NCBI GenBank assembly: GCA_023623175.1 | Contig: JAMNXU010000039.1 | Span: 1 to 64,000, forward strand | Length of the DNA stretch: 64,000 bases | Direction: 5' to 3' | DNA from: Bacillota bacterium | GTDB lineage: Bacteria > Bacillota > Clostridia > Acetivibrionales > JAMNXU01 | Shown here: positions 10,624-21,610 of the stretch, piece after piece | How positions within the stretch are numbered: the stretch's first letter is position 1 | Layout of the letters: each line of letters begins with the position of its first letter | Program-made: the position numbers and the translations under genes | The notes under the pieces: model-generated | What the model saw: only the letters and a program-made list of their open reading frames with translations | Database searches by the model: none | Told to the model about the DNA's origin: nothing

Positions 10624-11946
10624 ATGAGCAGGAATTACGTTACACCGTCAATACTGCCCGGTTTCATGGAATTGCTGCCGGCTGAACAGATGCTGTTCAA
10701 TAAACTTCTGGATACCATAAGGTCAAGCTATGAATTGTTCGGGTTCATACCCCTTGACACACCGACCATTGAAAAGTCTGAAATTCTGCTGGCAAAGAGC
10801 GGTGGAGAAACGGAAAAGCAAATCTACCGATTTACAAAGGGAGACAACGACATAGCGCTGCGGTTCGACCTGACCGTTCCGCTGGCGCGCTACGTTGCGC
10901 AGCATTTCAATGAGTTGACCTTCCCGTTCAGGAGATACCACATAGGAAAGGTTTTCCGCGGAGAAAAACCGCAGAAGGGACGTTTCAGGGAATTTTACCA
11001 GTGCGACATAGACATCGTGGGCAACGGAAGTTTAAGCCTGATAAATGACGCGGAAATACTAAATGTCATATATTATACATTCAAGGCCCTCGGGTTCGAC
11101 CGGTTCACCGTCAGGATAAACAACCGCAAGATACTAAACGGCCTGTTTGAGTCCATGGGCATTGAAAACAGTACTGAAGTGCTGAGGGCAATTGACAAGC
11201 TTGAAAAAATCGGCGAAAAGGGCGTGCTGGACGAGCTGGAAGAAGCCGGCATCGACAGGGCCACGGGAGAAAAAATACTGGAGTTTATCCGGATAAAGGG
11301 CCAGCCTGCCCAAATTGTCGGGGAGCTGAAAAACCTCGGCATAAAAAACGGGCTCTTTGAAACGGGAGTTGCGGAACTCGCGGAGGTCATCGAATACATA
11401 GGGCATTTTGGCATACCTGAAAGCAATTATGCCGTTGACCTGACCATAGCGCGCGGGCTTGATTACTACACGGGCACCGTGTACGAAACGATTCTGAACG
11501 ACTATCCCGGGATTGGCAGCGTCTGCTCGGGAGGACGATACGACGACCTCGCGGGCAACTATACGAAGCAAAATCTGCCGGGAGTCGGTATTTCCATAGG
11601 TTTAACGCGCCTTTTCTACCAGCTCGTGCAGGGAGGAATTATCGAAAAGGGCAAAAAGGCGACGCCGACCAACCTGCTTTTAATCCCCATGGCCGACACC
11701 CTCGGGCATGTGCTGGAGATTTCAACGAAAATCAGGAAAGCGGGAATACCGACGGAAGTTTATTTCAACGAGGGAAAACTCGGAAAGAAGTTTGCCTATG
11801 CCGACAAGCTGGGAATACCCTATGCCGTGGCAATAGGCGAAGATGAAATCCGGACGGGACGCTACAGGCTTAAAAACATGATTACCGGCGAGCAGAAGGA
11901 ACTGGGTCTTGAGGAACTGATAGAGGAAGTCAGGGCAAATACATAG
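10624..11946 (+). CDS. hisS: histidyl-tRNA synthetase
   Basis: class II aaRS motifs (RFDLTVPLARYVAQH, FRRYHIGKVFRGEKPQKGRFREFYQCDID, ARGLDYYTGTVYE); SD aaggagg. Confidence 0.97.
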   Translation: MSRNYVTPSILPGFMELLPAEQMLFNKLLDTIRSSYELFGFIPLDTPTIEKSEILLAKSGGETEKQIYRFTKGDNDIALRFDLTVPLARYVAQHFNELTFPFRRYHIGKVFRGEKPQKGRFREFYQCDIDIVGNGSLSLINDAEILNVIYYTFKALGFDRFTVRINNRKILNGLFESMGIENSTEVLRAIDKLEKIGEKGVLDELEEAGIDRATGEKILEFIRIKGQPAQIVGELKNLGIKNGLFETGVAELAEVIEYIGHFGIPESNYAVDLTIARGLDYYTGTVYETILNDYPGIGSVCSGGRYDDLAGNYTKQNLPGVGISIGLTRLFYQLVQGGIIEKGKKATPTNLLLIPMADTLGHVLEISTKIRKAGIPTEVYFNEGKLGKKFAYADKLGIPYAVAIGEDEIRTGRYRLKNMITGEQKELGLEELIEEVRANT

Positions 11947-12108
11947 GTAAGCGTCATCAGGAACAGTTACGTTAATGCCTGGTGTGACTTTATAAAAATA
12001 TGACGGTATAATAAGCATTGGACATTAAAGCGGCACGATAAAGAATGCAGCAATTTCATATTTTTCGGAGACCTACACAATCAAACATTTAATACGGAGG
12101 CTGAACTT

Positions 12109-13917
12109 ATGGGAGAATCCTTGCAGGGAATGAAAAGAACCCACATGTGCGCTGAACTTGACGTTTCAAATGTAGGCGAAACGGTTACGGTGATGGGCTG
12201 GGTACAGAGAATGAGAAACCTGGGCGGTCTTATTTTCATCAGTCTCAGGGACAGGACCGGAATTTTGCAGGTGGTTGTCGACAGTTCATCTAATGCGGAT
12301 ATTTTCAGCAGGGCTGAAAAAATAAGAAGCGAATTTGTTATCGCTGTTTCGGGCAAGGTTTCGAAAAGGGCTCCCGAAGCCATAAACCCCAAAATGAAAA
12401 CGGGCGAGATAGAGGTCATCGCCGAGGAACTCAGGATACTCAGCAAATCCGAGACACCTCCCATATATATAGAAGAGGATTTGGACGCCAATGAAGCCGT
12501 GCGCCTGAAGTACCGCTACCTGGACCTCAGGAGGCCCGACATGCAGAAAAACCTCATGCTGAGGCACAGGGTGGCGCAGATAACGCGTGACTATTTTGAC
12601 CGACACGGTTTCCTGGAAATCGAAACGCCGATGCTTACAAAGAGCACTCCCGAGGGTGCCAGGGACTATCTCGTACCGAGCAGGGTCCATCCCGGCAAAT
12701 TTTACGCTCTGCCCCAGTCGCCGCAGATTTTCAAGCAGCTTTTGATGGTATCAGGATTTGACAGGTACATGCAGATAGTGAAGTGTTTCCGCGACGAAGA
12801 CCTCAGGGCCGACAGGCAGCCGGAGTTTACCCAGATAGATATTGAAATGTCTTTTGTCGATGTTGACGATGTCCTGGCAATAAACGAAGGATTTATAAAG
12901 AGATTGTTCAGCGAAGCCCTTGGAGTGGATATAAAGACGCCTTTCCCGAGGCTGACTTACCGTGAAGCCATGGAGAGGTTTGGATCCGACAAGCCGGATA
13001 CGAGGTTCGGCCTGGAACTTGTCGATGTTTCCGACCTTGTTGCACGGTGCGGTTTCAGGGTGTTTTCCGACGCCGTTGCTTCAGGAGGCAGCGTCAGGGC
13101 AATAAATGCGAAGGGATGCGCCGGCTTTAGCAGAAAGGAAATTGACAGCCTTACTGAAGTGGTTAAAACCTACAGGGCAAAGGGCATGGCATGGATTGCG
13201 GTCGGAGAGAACGAGCTGAAATCTTCGATAACAAAATTTTTCAGCGATGAAGAAATAAAGGCCCTGCTCGAAAGGGTGAAAGCTGAACCCGGCGACCTGG
13301 TCTGCTTTGTGGCGGACAGGAACGAGGTGGTGCTGGAGTCCCTCGGCCAATTAAGGCTTGAGATTGCGCGCAGGCTTGACCTGCAAAAGGATAAAGGCTG
13401 GAATTTCCTGTGGGTGACGGAATTCCCGCTGCTCGAATACAGCGAGGAGGAAAATCGCTGGGTTGCCATGCACCATCCGTTTACCTCGCCGATGGACGAA
13501 GACATAGAACTGCTTGACACCGATCCCGGGAGGGTACGCGCCAAGGCTTACGATATGGTGCTCAACGGGGTGGAAGTAGGCGGAGGCAGCATTAGAATCC
13601 ATGACCAGGAACTTCAGCAAAAAATGTTCCGGCTGCTGGGATTCAGCGAGGAAGAGGCCTGGGCGAGATTCGGGTTCCTGCTCGAAGCTTTCAGGTACGG
13701 GACGCCGCCCCACGGAGGAATAGCCTACGGGCTGGACCGCCTTGTAATGCTGATGGCCGGCAGAAACAGCATTCGGGATGTTATTGCGTTCCCCAAGGTG
13801 CAGAACGCGTCGGATCTCATGACCGGAGCCCCTGACTTTGTCGACGACAGGCAGCTTGAGGAACTCCACATAAAAACCGAAATCAGCCCGGAAAAACAGG
13901 TTCACGAAACGGAGTGA
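12109..13917 (+). CDS. aspS: aspartyl-tRNA synthetase (AspRS/AsxRS)
   Basis: class II aaRS with OB fold and GAD domain; FRDEDLRADRQPEFTQIDIEMSF; GIAYGLDRLVMLMAG. Confidence 0.97.
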   Translation: MGESLQGMKRTHMCAELDVSNVGETVTVMGWVQRMRNLGGLIFISLRDRTGILQVVVDSSSNADIFSRAEKIRSEFVIAVSGKVSKRAPEAINPKMKTGEIEVIAEELRILSKSETPPIYIEEDLDANEAVRLKYRYLDLRRPDMQKNLMLRHRVAQITRDYFDRHGFLEIETPMLTKSTPEGARDYLVPSRVHPGKFYALPQSPQIFKQLLMVSGFDRYMQIVKCFRDEDLRADRQPEFTQIDIEMSFVDVDDVLAINEGFIKRLFSEALGVDIKTPFPRLTYREAMERFGSDKPDTRFGLELVDVSDLVARCGFRVFSDAVASGGSVRAINAKGCAGFSRKEIDSLTEVVKTYRAKGMAWIAVGENELKSSITKFFSDEEIKALLERVKAEPGDLVCFVADRNEVVLESLGQLRLEIARRLDLQKDKGWNFLWVTEFPLLEYSEEENRWVAMHHPFTSPMDEDIELLDTDPGRVRAKAYDMVLNGVEVGGGSIRIHDQELQQKMFRLLGFSEEEAWARFGFLLEAFRYGTPPHGGIAYGLDRLVMLMAGRNSIRDVIAFPKVQNASDLMTGAPDFVDDRQLEELHIKTEISPEKQVHETE

Positions 13918-14471
13918 GGCGCTTGTTCAAAAGCGTAAAAAATCCGGTTCTCAGGGAAATTTTGGACTGGGGCGCGCATATACTGGCGGCGCTGCTCGCG
14001 GGTTACCTGATTGTCACCTTTGTGCTGCAGAGAACCATTGTGCAGGAATATTCAATGGAGCCGACGCTTTTTGAGAACGACAACCTCTGGATAGAGAAAA
14101 TCAGCCCGAGATTTGGATGGCTCAAGCGCGGGGATATAATAACCATCCGCGCAGGACAGCATCTTGAACCCGGGAAAAAATACCTTATCAAGAGAATTAT
14201 CGCGCTCGAAAACGAGACCATCGAAATAAAGGACGGCAGGGTTTACATAAACGGAGAACTCCTCGAGGAGGACTATATTAACAATGCTGAAACCCTGCCG
14301 GTGGATCCTCAATATGCAAAAATGAAAGTTCCCGAAGGCCATGTTTATGTTATGGGTGATAACCGGGACAACAGCCTTGACAGCAGGACCATCGGTCCCG
14401 TCCCGGTGAAGGATATTGCCGGGAAAGCATTCGTAAGATTCTGGCCGCTGAGCCGTTTTAAACTGCTGTAA
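13914..14471 (+). CDS. lepB: signal peptidase I
   Basis: QEYSMEPTL, RIIALENETIEIKDG, VMGDNRDNSLDSR; GTG start overlaps the aspS stop. Confidence 0.95.
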   Translation: MRRLFKSVKNPVLREILDWGAHILAALLAGYLIVTFVLQRTIVQEYSMEPTLFENDNLWIEKISPRFGWLKRGDIITIRAGQHLEPGKKYLIKRIIALENETIEIKDGRVYINGELLEEDYINNAETLPVDPQYAKMKVPEGHVYVMGDNRDNSLDSRTIGPVPVKDIAGKAFVRFWPLSRFKLL

Positions 14472-14662
14472 GACCGGTGTTTTAAACTGCTGCAGCGGAT
14501 TGTAACAACCTGCTGGCGCCTTCCCTGAGTTGATATATGCGGATGATTAAATTAAAATAGTATGTATGATTTATGTATAATTCAAAAATATTGCGCTCTT
14601 TATTTTAGAACATTTTAAATTCCGTCAGTTTGCACGGATTCATTTTATTATAAGGGGTCAAT

Positions 14663-14701
14663 ATGTTGGGAGGGAGGAATATAACCGGAAGGTTATATTA
14701 A
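14663..14701 (+). CDS. candidate 12-codon leader peptide (MLGGRNITGRLY)
   Basis: ATG preceded by AGGGG; stop 3 nt before the 14705 start codon; same frame. Confidence 0.35.
   Translation: MLGGRNITGRLY
14678..14699 (+). promoter_or_regulatory. 9-bp stem with GGAA (GNRA) tetraloop between SD and start codon
   Basis: AATATAACC-GGAA-GGTTATATT, flanked by GGGAGGGAGG (14668-14677) and ATG 14705. Confidence 0.6.
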
Positions 14702-14704
14702 CCT

Positions 14705-17700
14705 ATGAGCGGACTGCTTCATCTCGGGATAGATGTCGGTTCTACCACTGTAAAGCTGGTTGTGCTCGATCGCAATGATAATTTGATTTACAGTGAATAC
14801 GAAAGGCATTATTCTGACATAAAAAAGACCATATATGAATTGATAAACAGGACATGTGAAAGGTTTGAGAACGAAAGCGCAACCGTTATGGTGACAGGAT
14901 CGGGCGGAATGTCCGTATCCCAGTGGCTCCGCCTGCCGTTTATCCAGGAGGTTATTGCAGGCGCCGAAGCAGTTCAGAGATTCATTCCCCAGACGGATGT
15001 GGCCATTGAGCTTGGCGGAGAAGATGCCAAGATTACTTATTTCAGGGGCGGCACGGAACAGAGGATGAACGGCACCTGCGCAGGCGGAACCGGAGCGTTT
15101 ATTGACCAGATGGCGTCACTGCTCAATACCGACGCGCAGGGACTCAATGAGCTGGCAAGGGGATACAGGGTGATATATCCCATTGCCGCGCGATGCGGAG
15201 TTTTTGCGAAATCCGACATACAGCCGCTCATCAATGAAGGAGCGGCGAGCGAGGACATAGCGGCTTCGGTGTTCCAGTCCGTCGTAAATCAGACTATCAG
15301 CGGGCTTGCCTGTGGGAAACCCATCCGCGGAAAAGTGGCGTTCCTGGGGGGCCCTTTAAATTTCCTGTCCGAATTGAGAAAAAGATTCATTGAAACCCTG
15401 GGTTTATCCGATGATGAGGTCATTTTCCCAGAAAATTCCGAGCTTTTTATTGCCATCGGAGCGGCTCTTGCCTCAAAAACGACTCCGGCGATTGCCTTCA
15501 GAGCTCTGAAGGATCGCCTGCCGACTCTTGAAACCGTGGAAATGAATGAGGTTGAAAGGCTCAGGCCGCTTTTCACCGATGAATCAGAACTGGAAGAGTT
15601 CAGGAAAAGGCACGGGAAAAACAGGGTAAAAAGAAGGGACCTGAAAACATTCGAAGGCAAATGTTTCCTTGGAATCGACGCCGGTTCCACCACGACGAAG
15701 GCGGTCCTGATAGACGCTGAGGGCAACCTGCTTTACAGCCGGTACGGCAGCAATGAAGGCAATCCTTTAAACAGCGCAATCAGTATCCTGAAGGATTTAT
15801 ATGAACAACTGCCCGAAAAGGCCGTTATTGCCAATTCCACTGTGACCGGGTACGGCGAGGGGCTTATCCAGGCAGCTTTGAACATTGACATCGGAGAAAT
15901 AGAGACCATAGCCCATTACAAGGCAGCCCGTCAGTTTCTGCCAGGAGTGGATTTCATCCTGGACATCGGCGGCCAGGACATGAAATGCATGAAGATAAAA
16001 AACGGCGTCATCGACAGCATAATGCTGAACGAGGCGTGTTCTTCAGGCTGCGGTTCATTTATAGAGACTTTTGCGAAATCACTGAACATGGACGTGGAAT
16101 CCTTTGCGCGGGAGGCTTTGCTGGCCAGGCAGCCCGCCGACCTGGGATCAAGGTGCACCGTTTTCATGAACTCAAAAGTCAAGCAGGCCCAGAAGGAAGG
16201 CGCGACAATAGGGGACATTTCCGCCGGCCTGTCTTATTCCGTTGTCAAAAATGCGCTGCAAAAGGTCATCAGGATAAAAAATCCCAGGGAACTCGGAGAA
16301 AAGATTATCGTACAGGGTGGAACTTTCTGCAACGAAGCCGTGCTGAGGAGCTTCGAACTCGTATCCGGAAGGGAAGTGGTGCGGCCGGATATCGCGGGTC
16401 TCATGGGAGCGTACGGCGCTGCGCTGATAGCCCTGGAAAGGTACGAAGAAGGCCATGTCAGCACGCTTCTTAAAAAAGATGAACTGTACGGTTTTGAGGT
16501 AAAAACCGAAATGAAACGCTGCGGACTTTGCGGGAACAATTGCCTGCTGACGGTTAACAGCTTCCCCGGAGGGCGCAGGTTTGTTTCGGGCAACCGCTGC
16601 GAGAGGGGAGCAGGGGTTGAAAGCAGGAGCGAAGACATTCCGAACCTGTATGAATATAAATACAGGCGGCTTTTCGGATACAGACCGCTCGACGCGGATA
16701 AGGCCGAGAGGGGTACGGTGGGAATACCAAGGGTTCTGAACATGTACGAAAATTATCCCTTCTGGTTTACCTTTTTTACAGAGCTCGGGTTCCGCGTGGA
16801 GCTTTCGCCACGCTCCTCCAAAAAGATTTATGAACTCGGCATTGAGACGATGCCGTCCGAATCGGTATGCTATCCTGCCAAGCTGGTTCACGGCCATATT
16901 GCGAGCCTCGTAAACCGCGGAATCAGGTTCATATTCTACCCGTGCATTTCCCATGAGAGAAAAGAGGACGAGGGAGCCGACAACTGCTATAACTGCCCTA
17001 TTGTTACTTCCTATTCTGAAGTTGTCGGTAAAAACATTGATATGCTGAGGGACAACGGTATTAAGTTCCTCAATCCTTTTTTGCCTTACAATAACCCGGA
17101 AAAGCTTAAAAAGCGTCTGTACCAGGTGCTGAAGGATTTCAACATTTCCGGGAGTGAAATTTCCAGGGCCGTCGACAAGGCCCTCGAGGAAGATCTGAAT
17201 TTTAAAAATGACATCCGGAAAAAAGGCGAAGAGGTGCTTGAGTACCTTGAAAGGACCGGGAAACACGGGATTGTGCTCGCGGGCAGGCCATACCATGTAG
17301 ATCCCGAGATAAACCACGGGATACCGGACCTCATAACGAAGTTCGGAATGGCAGTCCTGACCGAGGATTCCATATCCCATCTCGGAAAGGTGGAAAGGCC
17401 TCTCAGGGTCGTGGACCAGTGGATGTACCATTCCCGGTTATACGCCGCCGCTTCCTTTGTCAGGGAACACAGAAATCTCGACCTGATCCAGCTGAATTCC
17501 TTCGGATGCGGCCTGGATGCCGTTACCACCGACCAGGTGCAGGAGATTCTAAGCGCTTACGATAAAATCTATACGGTATTGAAAATTGATGAAGTAAGCA
17601 ATCTCGGGGCCGCAAGGATTCGCATACGCTCCCTCAAGGCCGCCATAGAGGAGAGGAACAGGAACGGATTTACCCCCGAAAGAAAAGCCTCGCGCATAAC

Positions 17701-18994
17701 AAAACCTGTCTTTACCGAAGAGATGAGGCACAAACATACAATACTGGCGCCCCAGATGTCTCCGATACATTTTGAACTGCTGCAGGAGGCATTCAGGGCT
17801 TCGGGCTACAATATAGTCGTGCTGCCGTCGGTGGACAGGCAGGCAGTGGACGAAGGACTGAAGCATGTAAACAACGATGCGTGCTATCCGTCGATTATTG
17901 TGACGGGACAGCTGATAGAAGCTTTAAAATCGGGAAAATATGACCTTAATAATACGTCGGTGGTTATCACCCAGACCGGCGGCGGTTGCAGGGCGACCAA
18001 TTATATAGGGTTTATTCGGAAAGCCCTGGCCGATGCGGGCTTCGGATTTGTTCCCGTCATATCGCTGAATGCCCTGGGACTGGAAAAGCAACCCGGTTTT
18101 AAATTCACCCCGGGACTTCTCAACAAATGCCTTATTGCGCTGGTGTACGGCGATCTCCTGATGAGGGTGCTGTACAGGGTGCGACCCTACGAAAAAATCA
18201 AGGGGTCTGCTAACCTGCTTTACAGGACCTGGGCCGAGAAGTGCAAGGAATCCGTAAGAACCGGAAACCATAGGACATTCAGGGAGAATGTTTATAAAAT
18301 AGTTGAGGATTTTGACAAGCTTGAAATTATTAATGTGAAAAAGCCAAGAGTAGGTCTTGTGGGCGAAATCCTCGTGAAGTTCCACCCCACCGCCAATAAC
18401 GAGATTGTTGACATAATCGAGCGGGAAGGCGCCGAAGCGGTTATGCCCGACCTTATGAGTTTCTTTTTCTACTGCGCTTACGATGCAAATTTTAAGTACA
18501 AGTATACGGACGGAACTTTTAAAAAATTCATAGCGAGTAATGCCGCTATAGCGGCAATGGAGTATTACAGGAGGCATATGAAAAAGGCTCTGAAAAAGAG
18601 CCGTCGGTTCAATCCGCCGTCAAGTATTTACGAACTGGCCGAAGAGGCTTCAAAGATCTGTTCGCTGGGTATCCAGACCGGCGAAGGCTGGCTTTTGACG
18701 GCGGAAATGGTGGAACTGATACAGGAAGGAGCCAATAATATCGTATGCATGCAGCCCTTTGCGTGCCTGCCCAACCATATAACGGGAAAGGGCATGATAA
18801 AGGAAATTAAAAGGAAGTATCCCGAAGCCAATATTGTGGCCGTGGATTATGATCCGGGAGCCAGCGAGGTCAACCAGCTTAACCGGATCAAGCTGATGTT
18901 GTCGGTCGCCTTTAAAAACCTCAATGCCTCACCCAAGTACAAGATGAGCGATTCCGTCGATGAACATCTGCTTGACAGTGCCAGGACAAACTGA
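14705..18994 (+). CDS. fused acyl-CoA dehydratase activase-like protein: two BadF/BcrA-type ASKHA domains plus C-terminal DUF2229/HgdB-like region
   Basis: 1429 aa; two ASKHA modules ([32 protein letters not shown] and [32 protein letters not shown]); CGLCGNNC and CYNC motifs. Confidence 0.85.
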   Translation: MSGLLHLGIDVGSTTVKLVVLDRNDNLIYSEYERHYSDIKKTIYELINRTCERFENESATVMVTGSGGMSVSQWLRLPFIQEVIAGAEAVQRFIPQTDVAIELGGEDAKITYFRGGTEQRMNGTCAGGTGAFIDQMASLLNTDAQGLNELARGYRVIYPIAARCGVFAKSDIQPLINEGAASEDIAASVFQSVVNQTISGLACGKPIRGKVAFLGGPLNFLSELRKRFIETLGLSDDEVIFPENSELFIAIGAALASKTTPAIAFRALKDRLPTLETVEMNEVERLRPLFTDESELEEFRKRHGKNRVKRRDLKTFEGKCFLGIDAGSTTTKAVLIDAEGNLLYSRYGSNEGNPLNSAISILKDLYEQLPEKAVIANSTVTGYGEGLIQAALNIDIGEIETIAHYKAARQFLPGVDFILDIGGQDMKCMKIKNGVIDSIMLNEACSSGCGSFIETFAKSLNMDVESFAREALLARQPADLGSRCTVFMNSKVKQAQKEGATIGDISAGLSYSVVKNALQKVIRIKNPRELGEKIIVQGGTFCNEAVLRSFELVSGREVVRPDIAGLMGAYGAALIALERYEEGHVSTLLKKDELYGFEVKTEMKRCGLCGNNCLLTVNSFPGGRRFVSGNRCERGAGVESRSEDIPNLYEYKYRRLFGYRPLDADKAERGTVGIPRVLNMYENYPFWFTFFTELGFRVELSPRSSKKIYELGIETMPSESVCYPAKLVHGHIASLVNRGIRFIFYPCISHERKEDEGADNCYNCPIVTSYSEVVGKNIDMLRDNGIKFLNPFLPYNNPEKLKKRLYQVLKDFNISGSEISRAVDKALEEDLNFKNDIRKKGEEVLEYLERTGKHGIVLAGRPYHVDPEINHGIPDLITKFGMAVLTEDSISHLGKVERPLRVVDQWMYHSRLYAAASFVREHRNLDLIQLNSFGCGLDAVTTDQVQEILSAYDKIYTVLKIDEVSNLGAARIRIRSLKAAIEERNRNGFTPERKASRITKPVFTEEMRHKHTILAPQMSPIHFELLQEAFRASGYNIVVLPSVDRQAVDEGLKHVNNDACYPSIIVTGQLIEALKSGKYDLNNTSVVITQTGGGCRATNYIGFIRKALADAGFGFVPVISLNALGLEKQPGFKFTPGLLNKCLIALVYGDLLMRVLYRVRPYEKIKGSANLLYRTWAEKCKESVRTGNHRTFRENVYKIVEDFDKLEIINVKKPRVGLVGEILVKFHPTANNEIVDIIEREGAEAVMPDLMSFFFYCAYDANFKYKYTDGTFKKFIASNAAIAAMEYYRRHMKKALKKSRRFNPPSSIYELAEEASKICSLGIQTGEGWLLTAEMVELIQEGANNIVCMQPFACLPNHITGKGMIKEIKRKYPEANIVAVDYDPGASEVNQLNRIKLMLSVAFKNLNASPKYKMSDSVDEHLLDSARTN

Positions 18995-19040
18995 AAAGCT
19001 CTGGTTAACCAACCTGAAATCTGGTTAACTAACCTGAAAT

Positions 19041-19217
19041 TTATCTTTTCGTGCCCGGGACCCTGCTCTCGGACATGTATTTATTTCTGCCTTTTTTCTT
19101 TTTTTGTTTTTGCTTTGCTTTTGATTCATACCTTTTGATTGAGAAGTACATACCAATTCCGAGCCCGGCAAAGCACAGAACCGAAACAGCGAGGAAAATA
19201 ACCTGTGCAGTCTGCAT
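19041..19217 (-). CDS. 58-aa small single-TM protein with Lys-rich cytosolic tail
   Basis: MQTAQVIFLAVSVLCFAGLGIGMYFSIKRYESKAKQKQKKKKGRNKYMSESRVPGTKR*; SD aaaggtgat; below the ORF-track length cut. Confidence 0.55.
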   Translation of the reverse strand: MQTAQVIFLAVSVLCFAGLGIGMYFSIKRYESKAKQKQKKKKGRNKYMSESRVPGTKR

Positions 19218-19440
19218 GTTATCACCTTTTCGTGTAGATTTTCATTCGTCGGATAATAATTACCCTGTAAAAATTTTTTCATTGTAAACAATAATCCCAT
19301 TATATAAGCTGAGACGCTGTAAATCAACACTCGGGGCAATACCTTCTTTTGTCATAATTCCTCGGCCGACGGAATAATATCTAAAGAAGATCGGTATTTA
19401 CCAAACTGCATGTCCAAAATCTTCACGCCGGAGGAAGCAA

Positions 19441-20700
19441 ATGAGGTACAAGCGTATGAACAAAAGAGAGAAGGTCCTTTACACGATTATCAGGGTTGCG
19501 GCATTCATAGCCGTATCCTTGCTTGCTGTCCAGGCAGGTGTTATTGCAGGGAACGCAATAAGCACGGTTGACGCGAAACTGATCGAAAATGTTGACGTCG
19601 TAACGTTTAAGTCGGCGCTCAATGCATCTCTTCCGATTATTGACACAACATATAACAGCGGCAGGGTGAATGTCTCCTATGGCTCTGAATTAAAAAGACT
19701 GGTAAATAGCATATTCGGTTTTGATATGGACACGCCCGCGACGATACTAAATGCGGCTTCGCCGTGGCTTGATTCCTATTACAGCGGGGCATACCTGGCC
19801 ATGAAAGCTGAACAGGACCGGACGGCGGGCCAGGGTGAAATCGCATACTGGGAAATGTACGGCGATATTTACAGTGATAATGTTTCGAGAGGGGACTCGC
19901 GCGCAGACGGTTATCTTACGGATTACAGCAGCATCAGCACCGAGGATGAAGACCGGGAGAACCGGGACTATTCGCGCGACAACATAACACCCGTGGGGAA
20001 AATAGAGATCCGCAACAATACATCAAAAGTCATATCCGATTCGCTGATTAAAACCCTGCTCAATGAACCTCTGAAATTCAGCTTTGACAAGAACGGACCC
20101 AAGGTTTTGATCTACCATACGCATACCACGGAAGCATATCTTAAAAACCTTTCGGAACTGGGCAGGAATGTTCCCAACTGGACGCTGGATGAGCGCTACA
20201 GTGTAGTGAGGGTGGGAGATGAACTCGCAAACCAGCTTAGCAGGGTTTTTGGCATTGACGTGATTCACAACGGAACGATTCATAACTATCCCAACACCAC
20301 CGGGTTTTATACAAGGTCGAGGGAAACCGTGCAGAGAATATTAAAGGGAAACCCGTCCATAAGACTGCTGATTGACTTGCATCGCGACGGCGTCAGCGGA
20401 AGCAAGCTCAGGGTGACCAGGAACATCGGCGGAAAGACTGTTGCCCAGATCATGTTTGTGGTGGGAACCGCCAATCCCTCATGGAGGGAAAATTTCAAGC
20501 TTGCGCTGAAGCTGCAGAACAAGCTGAACGAGATAGCTCCGGGCATTGCGAGGCCAATATATCTCGACAATTACACGTACAACCAGGACCTTGGTTACGG
20601 GGCGCTGATTGTGGAGATGGGCGGCGACGGAAACGTGATTACCGAAGCCGTGGAATCAGCAAAATATCTCGCCCAGGCCATCAGCGAGGTAATGAGGTAA
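19441..20700 (+). CDS. spoIIP: stage II sporulation protein P
   Basis: N-terminal TM; VLIYHTHTTEAYL, VLIDLHRDGV-like (LLIDLHRDGV), VVGTANPSWREN. Confidence 0.92.
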   Translation: MRYKRMNKREKVLYTIIRVAAFIAVSLLAVQAGVIAGNAISTVDAKLIENVDVVTFKSALNASLPIIDTTYNSGRVNVSYGSELKRLVNSIFGFDMDTPATILNAASPWLDSYYSGAYLAMKAEQDRTAGQGEIAYWEMYGDIYSDNVSRGDSRADGYLTDYSSISTEDEDRENRDYSRDNITPVGKIEIRNNTSKVISDSLIKTLLNEPLKFSFDKNGPKVLIYHTHTTEAYLKNLSELGRNVPNWTLDERYSVVRVGDELANQLSRVFGIDVIHNGTIHNYPNTTGFYTRSRETVQRILKGNPSIRLLIDLHRDGVSGSKLRVTRNIGGKTVAQIMFVVGTANPSWRENFKLALKLQNKLNEIAPGIARPIYLDNYTYNQDLGYGALIVEMGGDGNVITEAVESAKYLAQAISEVMR

Positions 20701-20934
20701 ATTCCATGGGTTGCGCCTTGTATAAATTCGGCCGGTTCATAAATTGTTTGGTTAAAGCCTGTTTGCCGGGGAATTTCCTGACACACTGAAAAATGCTGAA
20801 CAATTTGAACGGAATAAGCAAATAATTTGAATATATTGCACAATATTGATAATAAAACCGTTTTCGGCGGGAATAATAGACAAAAGCGGAGCAAACGCAA
20901 CGCACAGAAGAGAAATCGGGGGAAAGGGAATTCG

Positions 20935-21237
20935 ATGGACAGCAGGGTGGAAAGATACAGGCAGGCCCGCCTGATGAAAAGAAGGTTCAGGCTTGTTATT
21001 TTGCTTTCATTTTTCATACTTGTGGCGGGAGTATGCGTAGTCGATTACTCCGTCAACGCGCTCGTCAGGAACGAGAGAAAAATCAGCGTCATATCTTTTT
21101 CAAAATACGATGAACACCGTTACACGGCGAGTTTTTTCAATAAAACTTTTTTGATAGACACCGGCAAAATTAGCCGCGATCTGTCGGGACTGAAAAGAAA
21201 AGCCGCAGAGGTTATCAGCGATATTCGCTTATTTTGA
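20935..21237 (+). CDS. hypothetical single-TM protein
   Basis: 100 aa, MDSRVERYRQARLMKRRFRLVILLSFFILVAGVCVV. Confidence 0.6.
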   Translation: MDSRVERYRQARLMKRRFRLVILLSFFILVAGVCVVDYSVNALVRNERKISVISFSKYDEHRYTASFFNKTFLIDTGKISRDLSGLKRKAAEVISDIRLF

Positions 21238-21548
21238 CGCGCTTTCTTTTGCTTAAAAACCAATTATGCAAGGGTCCATCCGGTCCTGTGGCTGTTGTAT
21301 GCTTATTTTATTCTATATAAAAAAACTGTCTGGCTTTGAACATAAAATTTTCGTCTTATCCTCATAAAAAATCCCAGTTTCTTTTTATGTATTCACGATT
21401 GTGTTATAATCTTATAACGTAATTTCAAACAAAAAACGTCAAATTTATCCTGACTATTGATTTGAAAGCCGTCGTTGTAGATAATGATTTTAGCCATGGC
21501 TGTTTTTTGATTCTATAGCCGGAACAGCTTCTTTGATAACACGCAATT

Positions 21549-21610
21549 GCAGCAGGGTCGGACCGTACCGGCCGCGAAAGCATCACCGGGGAAAGCAGCG
21601 CATAGGAGTT
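21549..21610 (+). ncRNA. candidate structured leader RNA element upstream of lepA (class unknown)
   Basis: GC-rich island in an AT-rich ~540-bp intergenic region; GGTCGG-accgta-CCGGCC stem, adjacent GC-GAAA-GC, CACCGGGGAAAGC. Confidence 0.3.

Noticed and set aside
16172-17431. 419-aa minus-strand ORF opposite the 1429-aa activase
   Set aside because: Antisense shadow ORF; the + strand frame has clear protein motifs.
19051-19287. 78-aa + strand ORF MPGTLLSDMYLFLPFFFFCFCFAF...
   Set aside because: Phe-rich read of the poly-Lys antisense strand; the minus-strand 58-aa ORF with SD is the better gene candidate.
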